From Gnomoniopsis sp. IMI 355080 (Eukaryota; Ascomycota; Sordariomycetes; Diaporthales; Gnomoniaceae), in NCBI GenBank assembly GCA_027946555.1, contig JAPEVC010000139.1:33962-97961 (forward strand): a stretch of 64,000 nucleotides of DNA, given 5' to 3'. This document shows, piece after piece, positions 22,036 to 33,353 of the stretch. How positions within the stretch are numbered: position 1 is the stretch's first letter; each line of letters begins with the position of its first letter. Position numbers and translations under genes: made by a program. The notes below the pieces were generated by a model, which saw only the letters and a program-made list of their open reading frames with translations, was not told the origin of the DNA and did not search any database.

Positions 22036-23633
22036 CAGTGAAATCGTGGAGATCTCCCTCTCAGCAGCGCAAGTGTTCCAAGCGAGGTGGGATAATGCTG
22101 AGATGGCGCTGGTCGTGGCGCAAAGATGCGGCTAGGTAGGGACGGCACAGTTCACAGCTGTATGACCTCCAACGCAGCTTGGTCCGATGGGCCAGAAGGG
22201 CCAGAACACCTGAGACAGAGTAGAACGGAAAGTAGTATGTCGTCGACTGTGGGTCAGTTACGAGATGTCATGCTGCGTGCGACGGGCGAATCGGACCGTG
22301 TGAGGACAATGCAGAATGGCACAGGGTTGCCAACGGGCAGCGAAAGGGGAGATGACAACTGTGAGGAGGACGCGAGCCGCGTTGCCTCGCAGAAGGGTGT
22401 TTGGTGAAGGGTGGCCATGTGTGCCGAGTCTAGAACATCGTCAGGACAGTAGACCTCATCTCTGATGCTGATGTCGCTAAGACGCAAAGTGCGTCCTTTG
22501 CAACATGTGGGAAGCTATGATGAAATGGCGGAAACCAGCGCGGCGGCTGGATCGACTCGCATGTGCCTAATCGAAGCACGCCAACGTCATTTCGAGGAGC
22601 AAAATGTCCTTGACCCTCCGCGAAACCAGTCGCACCAATAGAGCTAGTCACCTTTTGATTTGTCTGAATTTTGGGTGTTTGCGCAAACATAGAACGGTTT
22701 GGGGAGCCTAGTCCGTGGATATGACTGGCAAAGCTGCGAGAGGCAGTATTGCCCCGATTATTGTATTCATTCCACAAGAGTTTATTTCTCAACACTGGCA
22801 AATGGATTGGTAAAGCCAAGAGCCATCTTTGCTGTCAACGTCGACGCCGTCGTTCGGCCGGTGACGTAGGTCCGCCCGGCGGCTGCACGATCCCTGCAAG
22901 AACCCCTGCTAGTGATGATCTGTGGAACCCATGCTTGACAAGGCTCCCCTGTTTACCCCCCTGCTGTGAAACCATCACCATCTGCACCGGTGCACTCCAA
23001 AAAGGCCAGCCTTTTTTATCATCACGGCATCACTCGAGGGATCCGACCCAATTTCAACATGTTCAAAGCTGGCAGCATAGTCTAGTCATATGTTCCTGCA
23101 CTGTCTTGAGGAGCATTTCCTCCGTCTCAAGAGTCCCTTTACCGACCTTGCTCTAACTAGGCGTCATCAGGAAGGTGAGACAGGTGATGCGTGGAGGCTC
23201 AGGCTGGACGCATCGCATTGCGTCCACGTGTGATTCATCCTCCTCCTCCTCCCCATTAACCATTTCCGGCCTTTCTCATCTCTCGGCCGAGTCTGGCCGG
23301 GTCTGCATGTGTTCGCCCGGGATGACAAATCTAGCCGTCCTTCTCGCCAACAGTCATCACTCAATTGGCGACGCCTTTTCTCTCAAATCATGAATAATTC
23401 AATTTGTGTTGGGAGCCGAGATCGCTTTGGCTACCTAGGTACCACAGGTTTTACATTCATTCGATGATATCTAAGTACTCCAAGTAGTTGTCAACGAGAT
23501 GCTAAACCAACACAGAGAGCGTGCCGGCAACCAAGTAAAGGAGGAGAGCCTCACATGAATTAACAGAAGACCGCGCAGTCCTTCCCAATTGGCTACTTTT
23601 TTGCGACATGATATTTGCCTTGTCCACGAGCCT
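22036..23633. other. Spacer upstream of the UV endonuclease gene
   Basis: Promoter side of the UV endonuclease gene and 3' side of the MetE-like gene. Several frames of about 70-135 codons occur but none has family resemblance. It contains one copy of TACCTAGGTA. Nothing else recognised. Confidence 0.45.
23432..23441. repeat. Dispersed palindrome TACCTAGGTA, copy 2
   Basis: Perfect copy of the same intergenic palindrome as at 17551 and 39043. Confidence 0.6.
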
Positions 23634-25056
23634 TCATAAAGCATCCTTCCATAACTTCCTAACCACGTCTCTCACGAGTTCCAACTTCTGCCACTGCCTA
23701 TCCTCTGTCATTCCTCGCCCGCCACCCTGACTCTGGCTTGCGAACCCACACTGTGGACTGACCGCCAAACATTCCTCCATAGCCTCATCTACCGTCCGGC
23801 CTTGTGCCTTTGCAATAACTTGTGCTGCCTCTCGCACTCGCCTCACCAGATCCTCCATCCGCTCCAACTCTACCCGCTTGGTGGAGACAAGTCCCAACAC
23901 GACGTACTTCTCCCTGGGCAAATACCGCAACGGCTCAAAATCCCCAGAGCGCTCATCGTCATACTCCAGGTAAAATGACTCGTAGTCCAGCTCCTTGAAC
24001 ATACGCTCCGCGATCCGCTCGTACGAGCCGGCACCGATGCCCCCCTCGACGACGCCGCTCCACATGTTTCCTCTGCAGAGGTGGATGCCGACGTGCATAT
24101 CGCCTGGCACGTCGGCGATGCAGGCATTATGCACGCGTACGTATTGCTCCAATAACAGGTCCGGGTCCACGCCGTCTGCACGACAGCCGTCCAGGAAAGA
24201 ATCCATCACGAAGAAGGTCATGTTGGGGTCATCAATCTGCACGTTGCGACAGCCCGCATCATACAAGCTCTTCAGCTCGGCGCGATATGCAGCTGCCAAA
24301 TCAGCAAAGTACGCCTCGTCACTCGCGTACCCGCTCTCGGCCGTGTACGCACTCCCAGGCCGAAGCTGCATATGCTGGTAGGTGGGACTGGGGATCGTGA
24401 TCTTGCACTTGGCCAACAACAAGTCTGCTGCCGCCGCCGACTGGCTGCCCTGGGCATAACCCTGCACCAGACTCTTGAGCAAGGCCCAGCTGTCTCCGTA
24501 CGCAGGCTTCGTCCAGGTGATCTTGCCTGTCGCGACGACACCGGGCCGTGTGCGCACGCCGGCGGCTTGCAGGCGGGCGACGCTAGGGAAGCCAGTGCGG
24601 AAAGCGGACGGGATGGGGAGGGCGTCGAGGGTGGTGAAGCCCGAGAGCGTCTCGAAAAAGCCGCCGTAGAAGATGGAGCGCTCGAGCTCGCCGGTGGTGA
24701 TGGGGTAGATGGAAGAGGCAATCTGGCGTTGCACGACGGAGGCAACGGCGTCTTTGGTGGCTTGCTCCACTTCTGCGTTGCTTGTGACGGAGTCGTACTG
24801 CGCAGTTGCATGAGAGTTAGCAATTGGTATGAACGGTACATAGTCGCGCACGTGTGATGAAGGACTGATGTCTTCAGGGTCATAATCCAAACATGATGAA
24901 TCTCCCGACAACCTTGAAAGTTATGCGCTGCAATGGGCGAGGTCCTTCCCTCAGATAACCTACGCTTGCGGTGACATGGTGCTTGCTGCGGAGATCCAGC
25001 AAGGAGGTAGGTCGCAGGAGAGAACCGACTTGGTCGGCACGGAAAACAGGAGCCAT
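23634..25056 (-). CDS. MetE-like (cobalamin-independent methionine synthase C-domain family) enzyme
   Basis: Two exons, 25056-24964 and 24797-23634, with a 166-nt intron ending in a good branch site and acceptor, giving 418 residues. Exon 1 supplies the family start RADQVGSLLRPTSLLDLRSK. Exon 2 supplies YPITTGELERSIFYGGFFE, the residues usually following it. The four zinc ligands of the MetE catalytic domain are all in place: His and Cys of GIHLCRGN, Glu of FYLEYDDE and Cys of SPQCGFAS. At about 420 residues it corresponds only to the catalytic half of a full methionine synthase (about 760), so it is probably a stand-alone methyl- or alkyl-transfer enzyme acting on a thiol; the substrate is unknown. 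It is tandem with the dienelactone hydrolase gene, about 500 bp apart. Confidence 0.85.
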
Positions 25057-25560
25057 TTTGAGGGAAATACGTATCCTTCTTTCTCTGTACTCATCCAGAA
25101 TATACAAACAGAGAGCTACTCTTAGCCACGAAGATGAATTCTCATGCGGTGTCGATTGTCTGACCTTTGATGAGTAAGAGTGGGGTTGACTGCCCAGCTC
25201 ATTCGGGATGAGCGCTGCGAATGGGTACAGCCGGATATAAGAAGGCTCGAATTCGCTCTGCTGCGTGGTGGTCCTATGAAAATGACAAACTCAAAGATTG
25301 TCTGGCTAAGATTGTCTAGACCCAGTTTAATGACCAACGTTTGGATCAATACGACAGTTCGTTTGAAATATTCACGAGATACGTCAAACGCGATCTTCTG
25401 TTGCTCCAAGTTTGAGTATAAGCCCCTGGAATAGTAAACTTCACAATTGCAAAAGTAGGAAAGCAATACAAGGCTGGGGATTCTAGACAAGGCATAGTCA
25501 CCAATTACCACCTTCATTTCATTCCAAGATAGCTGACTGTCTATCAAACTACCTAGATAC
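25057..25560. other. Spacer between MetE-like and dienelactone hydrolase genes
   Basis: Promoter of the MetE-like gene and 3' region of the hydrolase gene. No gene seen. Confidence 0.5.
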
Positions 25561-26566
25561 CTACAGTGATTGGAAAGTGCTGAACCATCGGACAGCCTGC
25601 AGGAAAGCAGATTCCTTCGCCCAGACCTGAACCGGGTCCGTAGTATTGATTCGAACCCCAAAGCCGTGGGACACTCCACTGTACAAAGATGTCTGGTACG
25701 GAGAGCTGATGTTGAGCAGGAGAGCCTCCAAGTGGGCCCTGAGATCCGGAGGCATGAGGCTATCACCATCTACGCGGTCTTGTCAGCTGTCATGTACTTA
25801 CAAAGTTCTTTACAGACCACTAGTATCACAAGACTCACCAGCGGTGGCCACAGAGACCGGCGCGCCAATGGCACTGACGTCCGTGTCGTTCCAGGCCGAC
25901 GGGTGCGCCGCAAAGGCAACATCCGCCTTCAACGTCCGAGCCGGGTCGACGAAGCGGAACGAATATCGACCACCGAAGCAGTATCCCGTCACTGCGATGG
26001 TAGAGACATTCAGGCTGCTCCTGAGATAGGTGATGGCGGTTTCGATAATAGGATCAGTCACCTCTGGCCCGTGAGCCGCCAGGAACGCAGTAGAGTTGAA
26101 GGACGGATCGTTGAGGTCCGACGGCGCCGGCTGCCCGTTGAACATATCAGGGGCGACGGTGAGGAATCCGGCTCGTGCGAATGAATCCGCCAGACTGGCC
26201 TATTTGTCAGTTGCCTGGGAGATCGGGGGGGGGGGCGTTTTCTCGATATATTGATACTCACAGCCGGTTCTCAGTGAGGTTAATGCCGAAAACATCCGTC
26301 AAGTAAAGCACGGCTGTGCTGGGAACGGGTGCAGAGGAGGCTGGCTGGCTGATGTAAAAGTTGACTATGAGACGTTTGTCAGCTAAAGACTTCTTCTGAA
26401 CGCACGATTTGCCGCAACACTCACTTCCGTTCACTACCTGCTCTGTCCCGACGGAGTCTCCAGTGAGGGCGACGATGGAGGTATCTCCCCCAATGGCACA
26501 CTGCTGGGCGCCAACACACAAGGCGAGCGCCGAAAAGGCCGCAAACTTAGCTACGGTTGACAGCAT
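25561..26566 (-). CDS. Secreted dienelactone hydrolase family protein
   Basis: Four exons: 26566-26425, 26364-26262, 26194-25839 and 25769-25561, with introns of 60, 67 and 69 nt, giving 269 residues. The start at 26566 places a signal peptide first (MLSTVAKFAAFSALALCVGA); an ATG 33 nt upstream is in frame but weakens the signal peptide. Junctions rebuild the expected family text VNGINFYISQP, ENRLLADSFARAGF and SVATADGDS. The alpha/beta-hydrolase catalytic residues are Cys in TGYCFGGRY, an Asp near the third junction and His in SGVSHGFGVR. Members cleave ester or lactone bonds; a secreted substrate is unknown. It is divergent from the transporter gene at 27751, with a 1.2 kb shared upstream region. 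Confidence 0.9.
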
Positions 26567-27750
26567 ATTTGAAAACTGACGTGAAGACGGTAAGTACAAG
26601 AAGTGAGCGAGGTCGAGAGGATCGTATTCTGACCGGATTTTCTAGGCCGGGATACAGTCAAGGCAGTGCAAAAGGAATGGAGGCGGGATTATATGCGCAA
26701 CAAGCGAGGTGTTATCACTAATCATTTCAAATAATCATCGACGCGCTGGCCATATATACCAAGTCGGATTTACTACCCCTCCTTGGCAGTGCAAAATTTA
26801 AGGTTGTCGATGCTACGATAACGGTCCCATACATTTTGCATTTCCCACCAACAAACAGCTGCACGCTCGGCTCGGTACTTGAATAGTCCCTAGGCGTGCG
26901 ACCCACTCGGGCAGCCAAGAAAACCAATCTCGACTCGATCAGTGGCCAAATGTGTGTCGCTTTTGCTTGGCTCTCCGAAAATGCATTGCATCATCCGACG
27001 AACCTTGAATGAACCCCATCCATACGAGCCAGGGTCCAGCCTTGGGTGCCCTTCCAGCCTTTCGGCTAAAGGCGTGCACGGTTCTTACTACGGACAAGCA
27101 GGTACCCGCAACTATACGGATTACAAACACAGTAAATAAGCCGGGACAAATGCGCGCAAGGGTTGTGTGCTGAGCACGTGTATCGTTCGACAATGTTGGA
27201 CGGATTGAGGCAGGATTTTCGAACGTGGAGGCTGGAGAAGGTATTGTGAAAGACCTCAATCGGGGGCCTTCTTTGCATCTACTGGATCTGCCTGGCACCT
27301 GGCGTTCTCGATCAATAGTGTTTCCTCACATTGGAGGAAATGCAATCGTCATGATATACCTAAGCACCGAATGCTATGGTACATGAGATGTCGCTGGCCC
27401 ACAAAGCTTCCTCATCACGACAAATCAATCTGAACATGGCGACTTTCAAAGTCTCTACACAGCTGTTCAAAACATAGCAGGTACCTGCATTCTTCCCCTC
27501 ACGACAACGCGGCTCTATAAGAGAGAAACTATGAAGTTCCCCCAGTATGGATCTAGATCAATTGCAACGCACCCGTGACGTTCAGGCCTCTAGCCGGTGC
27601 GGAGAAGGATAGGTGTGCAGCTATGCAGGATTACACAACTCCTCATCAGCAAGCTCATCTATGTATGCACCAGTTCAGACTTCAATTTCTTGTCCTAACA
27701 TGACATCGTAGTAGACGAAATTGCGACTAGAAGCCGCAAACCCAGCGAAC
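26567..27750. other. Divergent promoter region
   Basis: Shared upstream region of the hydrolase (-) and the anion transporter (+). No gene seen; co-regulation of the two is possible but unproven. Confidence 0.45.
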
Positions 27751-29486
27751 ATGGAGAAACAGCAAGAAACTCAGCATTTGGAACAGACCTCAATCGGGGT
27801 AAGTAGTACAAAGCGGAGCCTTTTTTTGCGAGAAGCTTCAAGTGTCTAACATATGCCCAGGTTGGCGACCAAGCAAATGAGACTCTCAGTGAAGCTGTAT
27901 ATGATGAGCCACGTAACCAGAGGCTTAATCGTCGTCTAGACATCCGAATCTTACCAGTTTGCTGCTGGATCTATCTCCTCAATTTCCTGGACAGGGGCAA
28001 CATTGGAAATGCGCGTGTTCTCAATGAGGAGACGGGTGATGATAGTATGCATTTCTCAAACAATCCGCATGAAGATGCGGATTTTGGTACGTGGGTGGAG
28101 GGCATCGCTGATACTATTGCTCTTAAGTGCTCCAGCAAACCGGCATGAACTCCAGCGACTACGCGATCACGCTGACTGTATTCTCACTCGCGTATGCCGT
28201 TTTCGAGGTCCCTTCGAACTGGGTAATGAAGCACTATGTGCGGCCATCGGTGTGGTTAGCGTTCCTTCTCGGGTGCTGGGGAGCCGTCACCATAGGGTTT
28301 GCCGGTGTTCGTAATTATGGCACGGTCCTGGCCTTGCGCCTGTTGATCGGCATTTTCGAGGCTGGCTTCTTCCCTGGCATTGTCTATTTTATCACAATCT
28401 GGTACCGACATAATGAGCGAGCTCTACGCATCGCACTCGTCATTGCATTTTGCAACCTTGCCGGAGCTTTTGGCGGCGCCATTGCTTTTGGTATAGGCCA
28501 CATCAATGGGACACATGGTCTTCAAGGGTTCCGATGGCTTTTCATCATCGAGGGAATTATTACCATTGTCAGCGTCCTACCAGTGTTGATACTTTTGCCG
28601 GACTATCCTGCCCTAGCTCGATTCCTCAGCGAAGAGGACAAGCAATTGGCAGTTGATCGGCTCAAGGAGAGAGGTGGCGGATACCAGAGAGACCACGGAA
28701 CACGTCACGAGATTTTGCAGACCTTCATTGCGCCAAGAATGTTGGGACACTACATGGCTTACGCAAGTACTCCGGTGTTCTTGAGTTTTCTTCCAGATTC
28801 GGGGCTGAGTGCTGATCAATCTGTCACAGGTTGCCAATTGTGCCCTGCAAGGCTCTTTCACCTTCTACTCGCCAACAATAGTGACTGGCCTAGGGTATGA
28901 GTCGATCCAGGCCCAGCTTATGACCGTTCCGCCGTGGGTTGTGGGATTCTGCGTCGCCATCCTCCTGTCATACTCCGCCGACAGATTCGACGCACGGGGC
29001 TGGCACATCGCAGGAGCATCTATTGCCGGAGGTGCTGGCTGGCTTACGGCGGGACTGTTGCCTGCAGATGCCTATAACGCGCGGTACGGATGCTTGTGCC
29101 TTGCTGCCGTTGGGGCTTTCCCTTGCGCCCCAGCCATGACGAATTGGGTGACTTGTAACGCACCGAGTCTTGTAACGTAAGCCCTGGTGATGTTGGCAGG
29201 TACCTTGCCACTACCCTCAAGCCTGTGCCTGACTGATTTCAAGCTTTCCAGGATACCCTTTGCTATCGCTCTCCACAACTCGTGTGCTGGACTTGGTCAG
29301 ATCATTGCACAATGGATATGGAAGGCGGGCGAAGCGTCCCAGGGCTATCCAACAGGAAATTTCACATGCGCGGCTTGTTCTTTCTTCGTGGCTATTATGG
29401 CTATCTCTCTGCGTCTGCGGTATGCTAAAATGAACGGAGACGGGATTCGGGACGCCCAAGGAAACAAGCGGGTCTGGTCCTACTGA
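27751..29486 (+). CDS. MFS transporter of the allantoate/nicotinate (Dal5/Tna1, ACS) type
   Basis: Five exons: 27751-27798, 27861-28044, 28128-28762, 28830-29176 and 29252-29486, giving 482 residues with about 12 membrane helices. Typical signatures are LDIRILPVCCWIYLLNFLDR with GNIGNAR in the first helix and loop, FEVPSNWVMK after helix 2 and LRLLIGIFEAGFFPGI in helix 4, then RWLFIIEGI. These proteins are plasma-membrane symporters for organic anions such as allantoate, nicotinate or other carboxylates; the substrate here cannot be told. Intron 3 appears to start with GCAAGT rather than GT, giving HYMAYVANCALQGS. Intron 2 ends in AAG, giving ETGDDMLQQTGM. Both choices restore frame and family sequence. 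Confidence 0.88.
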
Positions 29487-31601
29487 AGCGTAACCGAGCG
29501 AAACAACAAACACGTCCAGGAGATACAAAAGTCTATCATGCTGAAAACGGTCAAGTTGGCAGAGAGTCAATCGCACTAGCGAGTCCCAAGCTGTTCTTGC
29601 AAGACCTCCAGGTGGGAACGTGCCCTTTTCGACACCAGGTGACCAGCCTAGTGTGTCACCAGTCGTCGGCTGGTACTAAAATATCCGATCTCGCCTATGC
29701 GCAAAGCAGAATGTATGTCGTGAAAACCTCATTGATTGCATAGAGAGGAGATATTTTAAACTTGAAGAAAGGCTAAAATAAGAAGGGACCTCTGGAATGG
29801 ACCAGTGATTGGAGCCGTTGCCCTGCTCTACTGTCGCCAGATACCAACAGCCAAATGACCTCAGAGAAGGAAAAGATTTTTTCCAACTGTGGCTTCGCAG
29901 AGAGTGCGTAATACCGTCGCCCAGTGAGACAGGAGTTGTGTCTCGTCGAAGTAGAAGGGGGCTCACAATTGCTATAATCAGACGCCTAGGTTTCGCTGTC
30001 AACTGATGTTCACCGCATGAATGTAATACCTAGTAGGGTAGCAATTACCACCAAAAATATCTGAAGTAGGCCAGGGACTATTTTTCTGCTGCGGAGATAC
30101 GACGATGTGATGGCAAACCTGGCCATCGTCTGAATAGCCTGGCGTGAGGCATTCATCTGATCTAATCTACCCTGAATCCCAAAAATGTTGGCCCTAAATT
30201 GAATGCTGGATTACGTCAAAGCTTACAAACACCTGAAAGAATTGATCGACGATGTTCCACAACATCCAGCACAGCAATGATCGTAGATCATGTTAGACTC
30301 ATCACAAAACATGTTCCTTGGCCCGGCGGAGGATGTTGGTACACTAATAGTCTATTCAATATCAGTGTCTGCAGGTGACATCTGTACATATTCAAGGAGC
30401 CGATGCATTATGAGGAAAGAATATTATTGCCACATGTTCGCCTTGACAGGATTAGCAATGACTTTGATCAATGATTGCTATCAATATCACCGTTTGAGAT
30501 TTGAGACATTTTCTTAGGAGGTGCTTGCTCGCACCGGATTTTTGGACTTCGGAGCCGAACAAATTTGCCCTCGCTAATAAGTGTTTACTTGACAAGGATG
30601 CAGGTCTTGATCTTGGCTTGTTTTGCATCACACATACCTCGCCGACACTCGATGTTTCTCTCAACATGAAAATAGAACAGGTTAAGGTACGCGTACTTGA
30701 GAGTTTGAACCCCTAAACCTTTCACACCATCTTCTTTGAGGTTGAAAACCTAGTACCTACGTTGGTCGGTAGGTAAAGTTGACTAGGCAAGTTGTTGGCA
30801 GTGCGGGTAATATTGAGCTTACACTAGAGGCGAAAACGAATATTTCACTTTCTTGGTCCGCAATATTCGTCCCAACAAGTCTCCAGCCTGATTTTTGGTC
30901 TTTATTAACTGATCTTCAGGAACGGACATTGCAGAGCGCGTGAATCCTTGTACTATTCTTTCAAGAACTTTCCTGTTCAGGCAAGTAGCGGGAGCTAATA
31001 CGGGTTCGCGGCGCTGCTCGGCTGAGTCGGCGCTTGATTTTGATCTAGAACAGCAGTATTTAGGTTGGTCTACCGTCTTAGCGAAGTTTCAAACACCGGA
31101 GAATTAGAGCGCCAAGGCTGAAACACGTGTTGAAATGTTGGTGCCGTAGATTATAACCGATCCCACCATAGCATGGGTATCGAAGATGGGACGGACGACC
31201 AATGGATGATATTGAGATGTCTTTATTGATACAGATCCAAGTTATCGTGGCTTGGGAGTAAGGGGATTGAGCCAAACCATTGGCATATTCTATCTTGCGC
31301 ATTCTGACGACGATGAAACAGCGTCACGTTCGTCTTGAGTTGTGAAAGGGGTTTCTTGCCGACTTTGATATGGACTCTTTCATGATTTTGGATGGGTGAA
31401 TTAGCAGTAGAAGGAATTCGAAGACATATAAGAGATACGTCCAAGCTCACTCAAATATGTGCTAAGACTCATCATCATCATCATCTATTCCTAGCCATCT
31501 GCAGACTTGAGGTCGCTTTTGGATTGTTCTTTGAAAAAGTTTCGTACCGTTTGCTTCTCATTGCTGCCGGCAGCGTCTTTTCAGTATAATCAGTAATCAA
31601 G
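29487..31601. other. Gene-free AT-rich spacer
   Basis: About 2.1 kb of AT-rich sequence after the transporter gene. No coding frame of interest. A short TCA run lies at about 31469-31485, just before the next gene. Confidence 0.45.
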
Positions 31602-32266
31602 ATGCACACCTTCAACTTTGTCCAGGTCCTGGTGGCCAGCTTGGCTGCGGCCAATGCCGCCGCCGCTTTCCAGCTTCCAGCCAGCTCAGCCGTCGCACTT
31701 CGTTCGGTAAGTTCTCATCCCACGTCACGTGGAGTGGAATGAAATTCACTAACCCATAAACAAAGGCTGGTGCCCTGATGGCCATTTCCGCGCTCCCGGC
31801 TGTCTATGGTTCTCCTTTGCCTGAGACAGCTGCCATTGACGTCGAGGAGGATGATGACGATGATGAAGATGACGAGACAGCCCTTGAGGCCCGCCACCAC
31901 CAAGGCAAGACTGGAGGTGGCAAGGGCAAGGGCAAAGGCAAGAAGAGGGCCGCTGCTAGCGATGTTGATGATGAGGAAGATGATGATGACGAGTTGGAGA
32001 CCCGGGCTGCCAAGGGCAAAGGAAAGGGCAAGGGAAAGGGCAAGGGCAAGAAGAGGACTAGCGATATTGAGGATGAAGAGGAGGAGCACGAAGACTTGGA
32101 GACCCGGGCTGGCAAGGGTAAAGGCAAGGGAAAGGGAAAGGGCAAGGGCAAGAAGAGGACCGCTAGCGATATTGAGGATGAAGAGGAGGAGCACGAAGAC
32201 TTGGAGACCCGGGCTGGCAAGGGCAAAGGCAAGGGTAAGGGAAAGGGCAAGGGCAAGAAGGCCTAG
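31602..32266 (+). CDS. Secreted Gly-Lys/acidic block-repeat protein with KKR sites
   Basis: Two exons, 31602-31706 and 31766-32266 (59-nt intron with branch site CACTAAC and an AAG acceptor), giving 201 residues. Residues 1-22 form a signal peptide (VQVLVASLAAANAAAA). The rest alternates acidic blocks (for example SDIEDEEEEHEDLETRA) with basic blocks of six to seven Gly-Lys pairs. The four basic blocks end in KKR at residues 94-96, 130-132 and 164-166, and in KKA at the C-terminus. Unit length is 34-35 residues. KKR is a Kex2-type processing site, so secretion could release separate peptides; this is inference. It lacks the Tyr/Ile core motifs of ustiloxin-type precursors, and no DUF3328 neighbour is visible, so a cyclic RiPP is not supported. 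Function unknown. Confidence 0.75.
31958..32264 (+). repeat. In-gene tandem repeat, about 105-nt unit
   Basis: Three tandem units starting at AGC codons near 31958, 32060 and 32165 (spacing 102 and 105 nt) encode the alternating acidic and Gly-Lys blocks. The last two units are nearly identical at DNA level, implying recent duplication. The plus strand is almost entirely purine. Confidence 0.85.
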
Positions 32267-33353
32267 TAAGCCAACTGAATCTTGAGTGGGCACTTGATGT
32301 ATATTAGTGGAATGTGCTGTACTATCAGATGGAGGCCTTGACAGGTACATCAGGCTATGGCCCGGGTGGCTTTCCATGGGAAAAGATTTTTATATATGAA
32401 ATGATTAAGGAAATTTTATGACACACAGCACACGAGAGCGGTCAGCTTGAAGTTTTTTTTTTGTTTTCTTGTCAAGATTGGGTTGGAGATCACTATCTAG
32501 GTAGCAACAAGCTGACACCTAGCTATGTTTACCTCTCGATCTATACATCGCAGAGCACAGTTCCATCTCCTGTTATATAATATCACACTAAACCACAAAA
32601 GAAGCCCAGCGCTTGGTTTAGTTGACTTAGTTATCTTCTAAAAGCCTCTAAAGATGCTCGGATATACTCTCAAGGTTTAATGTTTCCATATTTGAAAATC
32701 GTGCTATAGTCTATACCAGATTGTGCGGAATAACTCCTGCTGCCTCGGAATGCCCTTCTAAGCCCATGCACTCAGTCGAGGTCATCAGATTCTACAAATT
32801 CGCGCTTTCGTGTCGTGTGTCTTGCTTCACCTCGGCACGCAGGATTGTGCGAATGCGATAGCTTACCAGTACTCTCACTAAACCCTGACTATCTCTACTG
32901 CATTCCAGCCTGCCAGGCCTGCTTCCCCAGACCCCACACTTGGAAAGTCGTATCAACCCCAAGCGGACTCCGCCCTCCTAGGTAGTTTTGGGTACCCATC
33001 ATAGCAACCCCATGCTAGCTGATAACTTCTCCGCAAGAACATGTCTCCTTCTAGCTAGAACAGCCGGTTGAATAACACCGAAGACGGGAATAATCAGTGG
33101 CTCCTACCGCCATGTCAATTTTATTGGTGCGGCACCACTTCTAAAGGATTTCCCCCGGCCTGGGCATTGCGCGTGATCCAGATGGGTATTATATTGTATT
33201 ACCATATGGACTGGCAATACCGACATGTTGCAGTTCAGCGATTATGATAAAGACTCCTCGTGCGGAGACTCACTGCACTGCTCATGCCCAACGTAGGGCA
33301 TCACGACACCACACTCGTCTCTCACCGGTGATCGTCTAGGATACAAGTCCATT
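32267..33353. other. Spacer between two secreted-protein genes
   Basis: No gene seen. It contains the 3' UTR of the block-repeat gene and the promoter of the next gene. Confidence 0.45.

Noticed and set aside
22430..22819. 129-codon minus-strand frame in the UV endonuclease promoter region
   Set aside because: No family resemblance, signal peptide or supportive splice sites.
25640..25665. tRNA B-box-like GGTTCGAATC on the minus strand
   Set aside because: It falls inside the last exon of the dienelactone hydrolase (coding GVRIN) and has no matching A-box or cloverleaf.
31602..32266. Ustiloxin/dikaritin-type cyclic peptide precursor
   Set aside because: The repeats lack the Tyr-containing core and no DUF3328 or tyrosinase-like gene is visible nearby.
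31715..32377. Long antisense frame opposite the block-repeat gene
   Set aside because: A by-product of the repetitive purine-rich strand; it encodes only Leu/Pro/Phe/Ser low-complexity sequence and the sense strand has a signal peptide and repeat conservation.
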